Source: Comamonadaceae bacterium (GTDB taxonomy: Bacteria; Pseudomonadota; Gammaproteobacteria; Burkholderiales; Burkholderiaceae_C). Taken from it: a stretch of DNA of 38,824 nt. This document shows, piece after piece, positions 1 to 6,904 of this stretch. The stretch lies in the NCBI GenBank assembly GCA_947371915.1, contig CANBRM010000014.1, forward strand, positions 1 to 38,824, written 5' to 3'. The number at the start of each line of letters is the position of its first letter. Within the stretch, counting starts at the first letter, position 1. The notes below the pieces were generated by a model that had not been told where the DNA came from, searched no databases, and worked only from the letters and a program-made list of their open reading frames with translations. A program made the position numbers and the translations under genes.

Positions 1-104
1 AGCGGCGTGCGCTCGGGGCTGGGGGTGCCCCATTGGCGGACGTGGTAATTCAGATGTCGTATAGGTACAAATTCGGTGCGGGAGGCTTTTTGGATTGGGT
101 ACAT
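1..104 (-). CDS. alpha/beta hydrolase, N-terminal part (runs off the window)
   Basis: On the minus strand an ATG at 104 opens a frame of 34 codons that stays open to the window edge. It contains LNYHVRQWGTP, the kind of first beta strand that precedes the HG oxyanion motif in alpha/beta hydrolases of Burkholderiales. The catalytic residues would lie outside the window, so the family call rests on this short stretch only. In-frame ATGs at 113 and 116 are alternative starts, and no strong ribosome site separates them. The gene is divergent from the acyl-CoA synthetase at 130, leaving about 25 bases or less between the two starts, so their promoters must overlap each other's coding regions. Confidence 0.55.
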   Translation of the reverse strand, partial: MYPIQKASRTEFVPIRHLNYHVRQWGTPSPERTP

Positions 105-129
105 TCTTTCCATCATAAGGAAGCACCCG

Positions 130-1914
130 ATGAGACAGCGTCAAACACATGACACCCCAGCGCCCCTCGATTTCTACAACGCCATGCAGCAAGGCTTCGG
201 CTGGGCTGTACCCGAGCACGTCAACATGGCCGAGTTGTGCAGCCGTCGCTGGGCCGCGTTGCCCGATGCGGCGCAGCGCGTGGCCATCGTGGCGCACCAA
301 GCTGCACCTGCAGGTGCGCTGAGCGCCGCGCCGCTGACCTTCAGCTATGCCGAGTTGCAGCAGGCCGCTGATGCACTTAGCCATGTCCTGGTCGCGCAGG
401 GCGTGCAGCGCGGTGACCGCGTGGCCATCGTCTTGCCCCAGCGCTTTGAGACGGCGGTGGCTTACATGGCGGTGCTTCAAATGGGCGCTGTGGCCATGCC
501 GCTGTCGCTGTTGTTTGGCCCCGACGCCTTGGAATACCGCTTGCAAGACAGCGAGGCCGTGGCCGCCATCGTCGACGCCTCGTCGGTGGGCAACCTCTGG
601 GCGGTGCGCGAGCAGTGCCCCGCCTTGCGTGATGTGATTGGTATTGATCTGGAAAGCGCCGACGACATGTTGCGCGTGGAGGTGGACTACGCCAGCGCCA
701 TCGCCGATCAGCAGCGCCAATTCACCGCGGTGCAAACCAAGGCCGACGAAGCGGCGGTGTTGATCTACACCAGTGGCACCACGGGGCCGCCCAAAGGCGC
801 GCTCATTCCGCATCGCGCCTTGATCGGCAACCTCACGGGCTTTGTGTGCAGCCAAAACTGGTTTGGTTTTTCAACCGATTCACCGACCGATGCAGGTCGT
901 CAGCCAGCAGGCGAGAGCCAAGCCGTGTTTTGGTCGCCCGCCGATTGGGCGTGGACCGGCGGTTTGATGGATGCTTTGTTGCCCACGCTCTACTTTGGCC
1001 GCCCCATCGTGGCGTGGAACGGGCGCTTCAGCCCCGAGCTGGCCTTCACCCTGATGCAGCAGCACGGGGTCACACACACCTTTTTGTTCCCCACCGCGCT
1101 CAAAGCCATGATGAAGGCGTTTCCTGCGCCCAGCGCTCAGTTCAAACTCAAGCTGCAAGCCATCATGAGTGCCGGCGAGGCTGTGGGCGACGCGGTGTTT
1201 GGCTATTGCCAAACGCAGCTGGGCGTCACCGTGAACGAGATGTTTGGCCAGACCGAGATCAACTACATCGTGGGTAACTGCGCCATGAACGGCCAACCAC
1301 GCGACGGCATTGGCTGGCCCGCCAAGCCCGGCAGCATGGGCAAAGGCTACCCCGGCCACCGCGTGGCGGTGATCGACGACAACGGCCAAGAATGTGCCGT
1401 GGGCGTGCCCGGTGATGTGGCGCTGCATCGCTTCAACCAACACGGCCAGCCCGACCCCATTTTCTTTTTGGGCTATTGGAAAAACGCAGCCTCCACCCAA
1501 GGCAAATTCACGGGCGATTGGTGCCGAACGGGCGACATGGCCACCCGCGATGCCGATGGCTACCTGTGGTACCAAGGCCGTGCAGATGACTTGTTCAAGT
1601 CGGCGGGCTACCGCATTGGCCCCAGCGAGATCGAAAACTGTTTGGTCAAACACCCCGCCGTGGCCAACGCCGCCGTGGTGCCCAAGCCCGACCGCGAACG
1701 CGGTGCGTTGGTCAAAGCCTACGTGGTGTTGGCAGTGGGTTTTGAAGCCTCCGACGCCTTGGTGCAAGAACTGCAAACCCACGTGCGCGGCCAACTGGCG
1801 CCTTATGAGTACCCCAAAGAAATTGAGTTCACACCAGAGCTGCCCATGACCACCACGGGCAAGGTGCAACGCCGTGTCTTGCGCTTGCAAGAAGAGGCCC
1901 GCGCCAAGCTTTAG
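130..1914 (+). CDS. acyl-CoA synthetase (AMP-binding, medium-chain/acetyl-CoA synthetase-like)
   Basis: A 594-residue ANL-superfamily enzyme that would activate a carboxylic acid to acyl-AMP and then acyl-CoA. Visible motifs are the P-loop-like YTSGTTGPPKG (about residues 212-222), GQTE (about 371), CRTGD (about 464), the hinge region GRADDLFKSAGYRIGPSEIE and the catalytic lysine in TTTGKVQRR (about 578). The order and length fit the family, so it is probably active. The frame is open back to 76, but the ATG at 130 is preferred because AAGGA lies at 117-121 at proper spacing. An aldo/keto reductase follows 42 bases downstream. The natural acid cannot be read from the sequence; the layout resembles medium-chain acyl-CoA synthetases. 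Confidence 0.93.
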   Translation: MRQRQTHDTPAPLDFYNAMQQGFGWAVPEHVNMAELCSRRWAALPDAAQRVAIVAHQAAPAGALSAAPLTFSYAELQQAADALSHVLVAQGVQRGDRVAIVLPQRFETAVAYMAVLQMGAVAMPLSLLFGPDALEYRLQDSEAVAAIVDASSVGNLWAVREQCPALRDVIGIDLESADDMLRVEVDYASAIADQQRQFTAVQTKADEAAVLIYTSGTTGPPKGALIPHRALIGNLTGFVCSQNWFGFSTDSPTDAGRQPAGESQAVFWSPADWAWTGGLMDALLPTLYFGRPIVAWNGRFSPELAFTLMQQHGVTHTFLFPTALKAMMKAFPAPSAQFKLKLQAIMSAGEAVGDAVFGYCQTQLGVTVNEMFGQTEINYIVGNCAMNGQPRDGIGWPAKPGSMGKGYPGHRVAVIDDNGQECAVGVPGDVALHRFNQHGQPDPIFFLGYWKNAASTQGKFTGDWCRTGDMATRDADGYLWYQGRADDLFKSAGYRIGPSEIENCLVKHPAVANAAVVPKPDRERGALVKAYVVLAVGFEASDALVQELQTHVRGQLAPYEYPKEIEFTPELPMTTTGKVQRRVLRLQEEARAKL

Positions 1915-1956
1915 ACTTGTCAGCTTTTGAAAACCCCCTTTGTTGGAGTTGTTCCC

Positions 1957-3033
1957 ATGACTTTCCCCCTCGTTCAGCTGGGCACCAGCGACTTGCGCGT
2001 GACCCCCATTTGCTTGGGCACCATGACTTTTGGTGAACAAGTGAACGAATCCGATGCCCACGCCATCCTCGACCGTTCGCTGGCGCGTGGCGTGAACTTC
2101 ATCGACACCGCCGAGATGTACGCCGTGCCCGCCAAGGCCGAGACCTGTGGTGCCACCGAGACCATCATTGGTAATTGGTTGGCCAAAAACCCAGGCGCTC
2201 GCCAGCAGCTGGTGGTGGCCACCAAAGTGGCGGGCCCCTCACGCGGCATGCCTTGGATTCGCGAAAACAGCGGCATGAACGGCCAAGACATCTTGGCCGC
2301 CTGCGATGCCAGCTTGCGCCGCCTGCAAACCGACGTCATCGACCTCTACCAAATTCACTGGCCCGAGCGCCATGTGCCAGCCTTTGGCATGGCCTATTAC
2401 GACCCCAGCAAAGAAAAATCGGTCACCTCCATTCACGAGCAACTCGACGCCTTGGCCCACTTGGTCAAAGCGGGCAAGGTGCGCTATGTGGGCTTGTCCA
2501 ACGAGACGCCTTATGGTGTGCACGAGTTTGTGCGCTTGGCCGAGCAACACGGCTTGCCCCGCGTTCAGACGGTGCAAAACCCGTATTGCCTGCTCAACCG
2601 CACCTATGAAAACGCGCTGGACGAAACCTGCCACCGTTTGAACGTAGCCTTGCTGGCTTATTCCCCCTTGGCCTTTGGCCTGTTGACCGGCAAATACGAC
2701 GAAGGCGGCATTGACGGCCCCACCGCACCGCAGGGCGCGCAAGGTGGCCGCATGTCGGCCTACGAGAGCATGCGCAAGCAACGCTGGGGCCGCCCCGAAG
2801 CCTTGGCCGCCGCACGCCGCTACAACACCTTGGCCCGCGACAACGGCATGACGCCCACACAAATGGCCTTGGCGTTTTGTTACACCAAGTGGCAAGTGGC
2901 CAGCACCATCATTGGCGTCACCTCGGTGGCGCAGTTGGATGCCGACTTGGACGCGTGGGGCACCACCCTGTCACCCGAGGTCTTGGCCGCCATTGACGCC
3001 ATCCGTTGGGACGTGCGCGACCCCGCGCTGTGA
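1957..3033 (+). CDS. aldo/keto reductase, Tas-like
   Basis: A 358-residue NADP(H)-dependent TIM-barrel oxidoreductase. The catalytic tetrad is present: Asp50 and Tyr55 in FIDTAEMY, Lys90 in VVATKV and His134 in YQIHWPER. The insertion around residues 140-160 and the C-terminal cofactor loop (IIGVTSVAQLDADLDAW) resemble E. coli Tas and other AKR12-14-type proteins, which are longer than classical AKRs. The ATG at 1957 follows TTGGAG at a usable distance, whereas the frame upstream back to 1927 has no ribosome site. It sits between the acyl-CoA synthetase and plsY in a same-strand run. Substrate unknown. Confidence 0.92.
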   Translation: MTFPLVQLGTSDLRVTPICLGTMTFGEQVNESDAHAILDRSLARGVNFIDTAEMYAVPAKAETCGATETIIGNWLAKNPGARQQLVVATKVAGPSRGMPWIRENSGMNGQDILAACDASLRRLQTDVIDLYQIHWPERHVPAFGMAYYDPSKEKSVTSIHEQLDALAHLVKAGKVRYVGLSNETPYGVHEFVRLAEQHGLPRVQTVQNPYCLLNRTYENALDETCHRLNVALLAYSPLAFGLLTGKYDEGGIDGPTAPQGAQGGRMSAYESMRKQRWGRPEALAAARRYNTLARDNGMTPTQMALAFCYTKWQVASTIIGVTSVAQLDADLDAWGTTLSPEVLAAIDAIRWDVRDPAL

Positions 3034-3045
3034 TGGAGGTTGTTT

Positions 3046-3699
3046 ATGTTTTCTGATTCTTCAACCGTGTTGCTGCTCGTCGTGGGCGCGTACTTGGTGG
3101 GCTCTTTGTCGTTCGCCGTGATCGTGAGCCGCGTGATGGGCTTGGACGACCCTCGCACCTACGGCAGCCAAAACCCAGGCGCCACCAACGTGCTGCGCTC
3201 GGGCAACAAAAAAGCCGCCATCGCCACCTTGTTGTTTGATGCCCTCAAAGGCTACTTCCCTGTGTTGCTGGTCAAGCTCTACGGCCCCGACTTTGGCTTG
3301 GACGACCGTGCTGTGGCGCTGGTGGCCATCTCGGCCTTCATCGGCCATTTGTGGCCCGTGTTCTTTGGCTTCAAAGGCGGCAAAGGTGTGGCTACGGCGG
3401 CAGGTGTTTTGTTTGGCGTGGAGCCCATCTTGGGCGCAGCCACCATGGGCACATGGCTGATCGTTGCCGTTTTCTTCCGTTATTCCTCGCTCGCGGCCTT
3501 GGCCGCCTCAGTCTTTGCCCCTGCGTACTACTGGCTGGGCGACAAAGTGGCTTGGGCCACCAGCGACGCCGAGTTGTTGGCTGTTGTGGCGATGAGCGCC
3601 TTGCTGCTCATGCGCCACAAAGACAACATCGCCCGTTTGGTGGCGGGGCAGGAGACGCGGATTGGGGCGAAGAAGGCGGCGTCAGAAGACGCGTCTTAA
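3046..3699 (+). CDS. plsY: glycerol-3-phosphate acyltransferase PlsY
   Basis: Inner-membrane enzyme that transfers an acyl group from acyl-phosphate to glycerol-3-phosphate, the first step of phospholipid synthesis. The 217-residue protein has the multi-helix layout of PlsY and its conserved loops: [19 protein letters not shown] (about residues 42-60) and [19 protein letters not shown] (about 100-118). GGAGGT at 3035-3040 directs the ATG at 3046; a TTG at 3040 in the same frame overlaps this ribosome site and is unlikely to be used. It is the last gene before a strong terminator at 3731. Linkage to a glycerol-3-phosphate transporter is absent here; the ugp operon lies 16 kb away. Confidence 0.97.
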   Translation: MFSDSSTVLLLVVGAYLVGSLSFAVIVSRVMGLDDPRTYGSQNPGATNVLRSGNKKAAIATLLFDALKGYFPVLLVKLYGPDFGLDDRAVALVAISAFIGHLWPVFFGFKGGKGVATAAGVLFGVEPILGAATMGTWLIVAVFFRYSSLAALAASVFAPAYYWLGDKVAWATSDAELLAVVAMSALLLMRHKDNIARLVAGQETRIGAKKAASEDAS

Positions 3700-3730
3700 G
3701 TCAACGGCACTTGCCGTTACATCGTAAGAC

Positions 3731-3765
3731 AAAGGGCCTCACGCGTGAGGCCCTTTGTATTTTTA
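3731..3765 (+). terminator. Rho-independent terminator after plsY (copy 1 of a repeated hairpin)
   Basis: A perfect 26-base palindrome occupies 3731-3756; its left half is AAAGGGCCTCACG and the right half is the exact reverse complement. It is followed by TTTGTATTTTT, giving a T-rich tail on the + strand. The same 26 bases recur at 7196-7221 after the cassette array. Confidence 0.9.
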
Positions 3766-3778
3766 GATGAGCGTTTCC

Positions 3779-3810
3779 TTGTGGGGCTTGGTGTGGTTGT
3801 CTACAATTGT
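3779..3810 (+). promoter_or_regulatory. Candidate promoter and operator of the toxin-antitoxin pair
   Basis: TTGTGG (3779-3784) and TACAAT (3802-3807) are separated by 17 bases and lie 26 bases before the antitoxin start. The -10 box overlaps an 8-base palindrome ACAATTGT (3803-3810), placed where an autoregulating antitoxin would be expected to bind. Sequence inspection only. Confidence 0.5.
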
Positions 3811-3832
3811 GGTAAATCATGAAAGGCACACC

Positions 3833-4075
3833 ATGTCCACCGTTTCCATGCGCATCGATGAGTCTTTGGTCGGTGCAGCCCGTGTGGCTGCCAAGGCAGA
3901 ATTTCGCACTGTGCAGGGGCAGGTCGAGTTTTGGGCCAAAGTGGGGCGAGCCGCGCTGGACAACCCCGATTTGCCTGCATCGTTCATTGCCGAAAGCCTG
4001 ATGAGCCTAGGCGAGCCACGAGAGGACAGCACGCCCTTTGCTCCCCGCAGTACCGCCAGCACCTTGCCAGCATGA
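3833..4075 (+). CDS. ParD-like type II antitoxin
   Basis: An 80-residue protein whose N-terminus STVSMRIDESLVGAARVAAKAEFRTVQGQVEFWAKVGRAALDNPDLP matches the ParD-like antitoxin family (formerly DUF3423): a short ribbon-helix-helix DNA-binding part followed by a toxin-neutralising tail. The ATG at 3833 has AAAGG at 3822-3826. Its stop overlaps the toxin start as ATGA at 4072-4075, so translation of the two is coupled, as in many type II modules. It is expected to repress its own promoter; a palindrome over the -10 box fits this. The tail (PREDSTPFAPRSTASTLPA) is low complexity and probably disordered until bound to toxin. Confidence 0.85.
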   Translation: MSTVSMRIDESLVGAARVAAKAEFRTVQGQVEFWAKVGRAALDNPDLPASFIAESLMSLGEPREDSTPFAPRSTASTLPA

Positions 4076-4353
4076 GCTGGCAAGTGCTGCAAACGCGGCG
4101 CTTTGCCCGCGTTTACAAAAAGCTCACGCAAGCCACATTAATAGCCGACACCGATGCAGCCGTCGGGGCCGTGGCCGATAGCCCCGACGTGGGCGAGCGC
4201 AAAAAAGGTGACTTGGCACAACTGTGGGTCTACAAATTTCGCAGCCAAGGCCAGCTATACCTGCTGGGCTACACCCGAGAAGACACCGTGCGCCTGATTT
4301 ACCTAGAAGCCATTGGGCCGCACGAAAATTTCTACAGGGATTTCAAGCGCTGA
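4072..4353 (+). CDS. RelE/ParE-family toxin
   Basis: A 93-residue basic protein beginning MSWQVLQTRRFARVYKKL, with the fold order expected of RelE/ParE toxins: first strand, two helices, then strands such as LWVYKFRSQGQLYLLGYT and RLIYLEAIGPHENFYRDFKR. The ending GPHENFYRDFKR is typical of type II toxins of this superfamily paired with ParD-like antitoxins. Whether it cuts ribosome-bound mRNA or poisons gyrase cannot be decided from the sequence. It overlaps the antitoxin by four bases. The pair lies just before a gene-cassette array and within the interval bracketed by two identical terminators, so a stabilising role for the region is a reasonable inference. Confidence 0.85.
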   Translation: MSWQVLQTRRFARVYKKLTQATLIADTDAAVGAVADSPDVGERKKGDLAQLWVYKFRSQGQLYLLGYTREDTVRLIYLEAIGPHENFYRDFKR

Positions 4354-4363
4354 GTTTTGATTT

Positions 4364-4486
4364 TTAAATGAGCGCTTCACTCAAGCCCTCTTGCACGGCG
4401 CGTTGCTGCCCCATATTCAGACTGGCCAACATATCCATCATCCGATTAAACGTTTCTTCAATGGTGTGCAAGGCGTACGCGGTCAT
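4364..4486 (-). CDS. possible 40-residue protein or gene remnant
   Basis: A minus-strand frame beginning with ATG directly after a TAA stop encodes 40 residues, starting MTAYALHTIEETFNRMMDML and ending GLSEALI. The composition is protein-like, with an amphipathic helix pattern and normal codon use. It converges on the toxin gene with a 10-base gap. I do not recognise it and see no clear ribosome site, so it may be a small real gene or the end of a decayed one. It lies between the toxin-antitoxin pair and the first attC-like site. Confidence 0.3.
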   Translation of the reverse strand: MTAYALHTIEETFNRMMDMLASLNMGQQRAVQEGLSEALI

Positions 4487-4714
4487 TTAGGCGGGACTGT
4501 TTATTCCCAGCTTTGGCTTGTGCCTTGGGGTGGGTTTAGGGGGCTCATGGGTGTTTACGCGCAAAGGCTTTATGTAGCTAATTTTTAGTATTTATTTCGG
4601 TATAGTTGGCGCTTCATGCCTGCTGCACTGGATGGTGTGGGAGGAAAGTTGCAAGGGGTTGGATGCCGAGTTTGGTCTGTAAATTTGTACCTGCATGCAC
4701 ATACAGCGGTTGAC
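4487..4714. other. Stretch without a convincing gene before the cassette array
   Basis: No open frame here has convincing coding character. The bases are more AT-rich and irregular than the surrounding genes. A TATAGT at 4601-4606 resembles a -10 box but lacks a matching -35. If this array had a resident attI site and integrase promoter, this is where they would be expected; I cannot recognise either. Confidence 0.4.
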
Positions 4715-4817
4715 CTGAAACCCAGCGCGCAAGCCGCTTGCAACGATTTCAACAAAAAGATGTATCGACTCGGACCGAGTGTATCAACTGGGTTTTGCGT
4801 TCTACATCACGTTAGGC
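4715..4817 (+). repeat. Degenerate attC-like site at the start of the cassette array
   Basis: The right core box GTTAGGC (4811-4817) is perfect. Upstream, CTGAAAC (4715-4721) sits where the left core box should be but departs from the consensus RYYYAAC. AAACCCAG (4718-4725) can pair with CTGGGTTT (4788-4795), and the middle holds a hairpin ACTCGG-A-CCGAGT (4768-4780), as expected for a single-stranded folded attC. The outer pairing is poor, so this may be a decayed attC or an attI-like boundary. Confidence 0.45.
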
Positions 4818-4826
4818 GTCTGATTT

Positions 4827-5237
4827 ATGCGACTACGCTACGCCGCACTGCTATCGCCGTTTGCACTCATCCCACTGCTGCTCACCTCACCGGTCGCCTG
4901 CGGCTGCCTGCCGGACCTTACGTCCGTCGCAGGGCAAATGGTGATCTTTGCTCCTCACGGCACAGACGTTGTGCCTGCGGAGTCGAACCAATTGCTTGGA
5001 GAGCAGTCCTTCATTGGCAAGAACGTTCAAGACTTGGTTCCCGGTAAGCCTCTGGATCCGGAGTGCTCGGCTGTCGTTGCTAACCGCTTAAGGTGCATCT
5101 ACTGGAATGCCGTTGGCATCTCGTACAGCAGCGGAAGGCTGGTCCAAATCTCTACCGACAATTCTGGCAAGGTCGTAGGCATATCGGTCAGACCGATCCA
5201 CAAACTTTTCGGCATGGCCTTCGGCACAGACGCCTAA
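4827..5237 (+). CDS. cassette 1: exported hypothetical protein
   Basis: A 136-residue protein starting 10 bases after the core box of the first attC-like site, the usual position for a cassette ORF. It begins with a signal peptide (MRLRYAALLSPFALIPLLL followed by TSPVACGC), with a cysteine near the probable cleavage site; the lipobox PVAC is atypical. The mature part has further cysteines (PECSAVV, RLRCIYW) that could form a disulphide. The end region (SYSSGRLVQISTDNSGKVVGISVRP) looks like beta strands. Its TAA stop lies inside the left core box of the next attC, a typical compact cassette arrangement. I do not recognise a family. Confidence 0.65.
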   Translation: MRLRYAALLSPFALIPLLLTSPVACGCLPDLTSVAGQMVIFAPHGTDVVPAESNQLLGEQSFIGKNVQDLVPGKPLDPECSAVVANRLRCIYWNAVGISYSSGRLVQISTDNSGKVVGISVRPIHKLFGMAFGTDA

Positions 5238-5342
5238 CCCCTCGCTCAACCGGACCCGCAACGGCATTCCGCCTTTGGGCCTCATTTCATTCTGGCCCTT
5301 CGGCGTCTTACCGTCGCGGGCCGGTTAGCTACAACGTTGGGC
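5232..5342 (+). repeat. attC recombination site 1
   Basis: Left core box GCCTAAC (5232-5238) and right core box GTTGGGC (5336-5342) are reverse complements up to one position. Inside them AACCGGACCCGC near 5249-5260 pairs with GCGGGCCGGTTA near 5317-5328, leaving one A unpaired on one side, the extrahelical base that orients attC recombination. Length is about 111 bases. The upstream ORF stop lies within the left box. Confidence 0.85.
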
Positions 5343-5381
5343 GTCATACTGAACACGCCCGCAAAACAAAAGGGAGCCTCA

Positions 5382-5702
5382 ATGTTCACCACGATCTCAA
5401 CGTCTCGCATCAGCACAGGAACCATTTACAAACTGTGGTTCATTGGCCTATTTGCATCGATGTTGCCGCTCAGCACCCTGCTTGGTGTGCTGTCCGCATT
5501 TGGGTTCAACACGGTTACATGGAATGGTCAGCCGCTTCATGGTTTTTCGGGTCTATTTGGCGGTCCGCTCATCGGCATCTTCATTTCTGTTTTTTTCACT
5601 GCGGTTTTTGGCTCCGCAGCTGCATTCGGGCTGTGGTTGTTTTCGAAATTCAAGCCAATTACCATTGCGGTGAAAGGCAATTCGCAGGTTGTAGCAAATT
5701 GA
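5382..5702 (+). CDS. cassette 2: small two-helix membrane protein
   Basis: A 106-residue protein with two or three hydrophobic segments (IYKLWFIGLFASMLPLSTLL and LIGIFISVFFTAVFGSAAAFG, plus a shorter one between) and a basic C-terminus, so an inner-membrane location is likely. GGGAG at 5372-5376 precedes the ATG at 5382, which is preferred over an in-frame TTG at 5337 inside the attC core. It fills the space between attC sites 1 and 2. No known family is recognised; proteins of this sort are common among uncharacterised integron cassettes. Confidence 0.65.
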   Translation: MFTTISTSRISTGTIYKLWFIGLFASMLPLSTLLGVLSAFGFNTVTWNGQPLHGFSGLFGGPLIGIFISVFFTAVFGSAAAFGLWLFSKFKPITIAVKGNSQVVAN

Positions 5703-5703
5703 C

Positions 5704-5761
5704 GCCCAACCCATCATTCCAGCTGACCGCCTTCGGTGGCCGCTGAATTCAAACGTTATCG
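5704..5761 (+). repeat. attC recombination site 2 (short)
   Basis: Left core GCCCAAC (5704-5710) and right core starting GTTAT (5755-5759) delimit a 58-base site. ATTCCAGCTGACCGCC pairs with GGTGGCCGCTGAAT with bulged bases, close to the minimum attC length. The right box departs from GTTRRRY after GTTA. Confidence 0.75.
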
Positions 5762-5766
5762 ATTAC

Positions 5767-6072
5767 ATGTCTAGTGCCGGGTTTTTCGTCATTTCCTTCG
5801 TGGCTCTTCTGTTGGTATTTGTACCAAGCGCCATCTTTTTTGCTGTTGGTTGGCGTTCCAGCCCAAATGCCCGCGCTTTCTCCGCTTTTTCATTTGCGTT
5901 GTTCCTATTTGTCGCATGGGCTGCGTTCACTGATCCGGAAGCCACTGATTTCGAGGCCGGTGCCGCCGTCTTCTATTTAATGTGGGGCGTCATCTTGTAC
6001 CTTGGCGTTGCTGTTTTTCTTGGCGTAAAGCTCCTTACTGGCTTAGCAAAGGGGTTTCGGCATGTGCGCTGA
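5767..6072 (+). CDS. cassette 3: small multi-helix membrane protein
   Basis: A 101-residue, very hydrophobic protein with three or four predicted membrane segments: FFVISFVALLLVFVPSAIFF, FSAFSFALFLFVAWAAF and FYLMWGVILYLGVAVFLGV. A charged loop DPEATDFEAG separates the last two, and the C-terminus is basic (KGFRHVR). The ATG lies 12 bases after the attC 2 core box with no clear ribosome site, so translation may be leaderless-like or coupled. No known family is recognised. Confidence 0.6.
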   Translation: MSSAGFFVISFVALLLVFVPSAIFFAVGWRSSPNARAFSAFSFALFLFVAWAAFTDPEATDFEAGAAVFYLMWGVILYLGVAVFLGVKLLTGLAKGFRHVR

Positions 6073-6078
6073 AATAAT

Positions 6079-6156
6079 CGCTAACCCTGCATTCCACCCG
6101 ACCGGCTACAGAGGTCTTCGCCCGCTTCCGACGTCGGGTGAATTTGAACGTTAGCC
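6079..6156 (+). repeat. attC recombination site 3
   Basis: Core boxes CGCTAAC (6079-6085) and GTTAGCC (6150-6156) enclose the pair CACCCGAC / GTCGGGTG, which is exact, flanked by ATTCC / GAAT with one extra C on the left arm as the extrahelical base. Length is about 78 bases. The sequence around the L boxes (CATTCCA ... TGAATT) is shared with sites 2 and 4. Confidence 0.88.
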
Positions 6157-6165
6157 TTCACCACC

Positions 6166-6903
6166 ATGTCGGAACACTATCAGTTGCTGATGGAACGCCT
6201 TCACCGGCAAGGGTTCGCCGAGGCGGCCCGTCACTTCGAGCTTTCCAAGTCAGCCCTAGACCGATCGGAATGGGAGTCTGCGAACGCGCAAGTGCGTGCG
6301 GCCCTTGAGGCGCTATTCAATGAAGTCGCAGCGCTTCGCCTGAGCACGAAGAGGAAAGGCGGCGAAGCGCGTAGCGCGCTCGAATCTGCTGGTCTCCTCC
6401 GAGGTAGAGAAGCGCGCCTTGTCCAGGAGTTCATGGCCGTAGCCGGTGGGGCTGGCGCGCATGCCGGGGTATCTAATGCCGACGAATCGCTCGGCCGCTT
6501 TCTCGCGGGCCTTGGAGTAGCGTTCTTGGGGCTCAGCCTGGTTCCCGAACTTGTGCGTGTGGAAGATGTCTTGGTCGGCCAACTTACTGCTCCGCAGGGA
6601 GCGCGGTTACCCACCGATCAAGAAATCAATACATCGTGCCCAACTTGCGGGACGAAGCAAACACTTAGTCAAGCGACAATCTCCCGCCAAGGAAAAGAAA
6701 CCGTCTACATGTGTAGGAACGGCTGCCAACAGATTGTGGTTGTAGGACAGCCGGGCGAGGCTGCTTGGGAGGGGCGCGGGTACCGACTTGGGTCTCACGT
6801 CATCAGGAACGCAAACGATTTGTTCCTTCCAATCATAGGTACTGGACGAGACGTTCTTATTCCAGCCTCGAAAGCAGCCCTTATGAAGGAGCGGCCGCAA
6901 TGA
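6166..6903 (+). CDS. cassette 4: HEPN/Abi-like protein with C-terminal zinc ribbon
   Basis: A 245-residue protein starting 10 bases after the attC 3 core box. The N-terminal half is helical and, around residues 35-130, resembles HEPN-type abortive-infection domains: a helix (EWESANAQVRAALEALFNEV), then a glycine- and histidine-containing turn GGAGAHAGVSN around His99, then a long hydrophobic helix. The C-terminal half has a zinc-ribbon pattern with Cys158-x2-Cys161 and Cys183-x3-Cys187, then a strand-rich tail. The family link is by eye and not certain; if right, it may be an RNase-type effector in phage defence. A ribosome site is not obvious. It is the largest cassette ORF. Confidence 0.65.
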   Translation: MSEHYQLLMERLHRQGFAEAARHFELSKSALDRSEWESANAQVRAALEALFNEVAALRLSTKRKGGEARSALESAGLLRGREARLVQEFMAVAGGAGAHAGVSNADESLGRFLAGLGVAFLGLSLVPELVRVEDVLVGQLTAPQGARLPTDQEINTSCPTCGTKQTLSQATISRQGKETVYMCRNGCQQIVVVGQPGEAAWEGRGYRLGSHVIRNANDLFLPIIGTGRDVLIPASKAALMKERPQ

Positions 6904-6904
6904 C

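Noticed and set aside
880-2061. Long minus-strand open frame opposite the acyl-CoA synthetase and aldo/keto reductase
   Set aside because: It is histidine- and glycine-rich with no recognisable domain, spans two well-supported genes on the other strand, and has the composition typical of antisense frames in GC-rich DNA.
4391-4588. Plus-strand 65-codon frame before the cassette array
   Set aside because: No ribosome site, no recognisable features, and it overlaps the more protein-like minus-strand ORF at 4364-4486.
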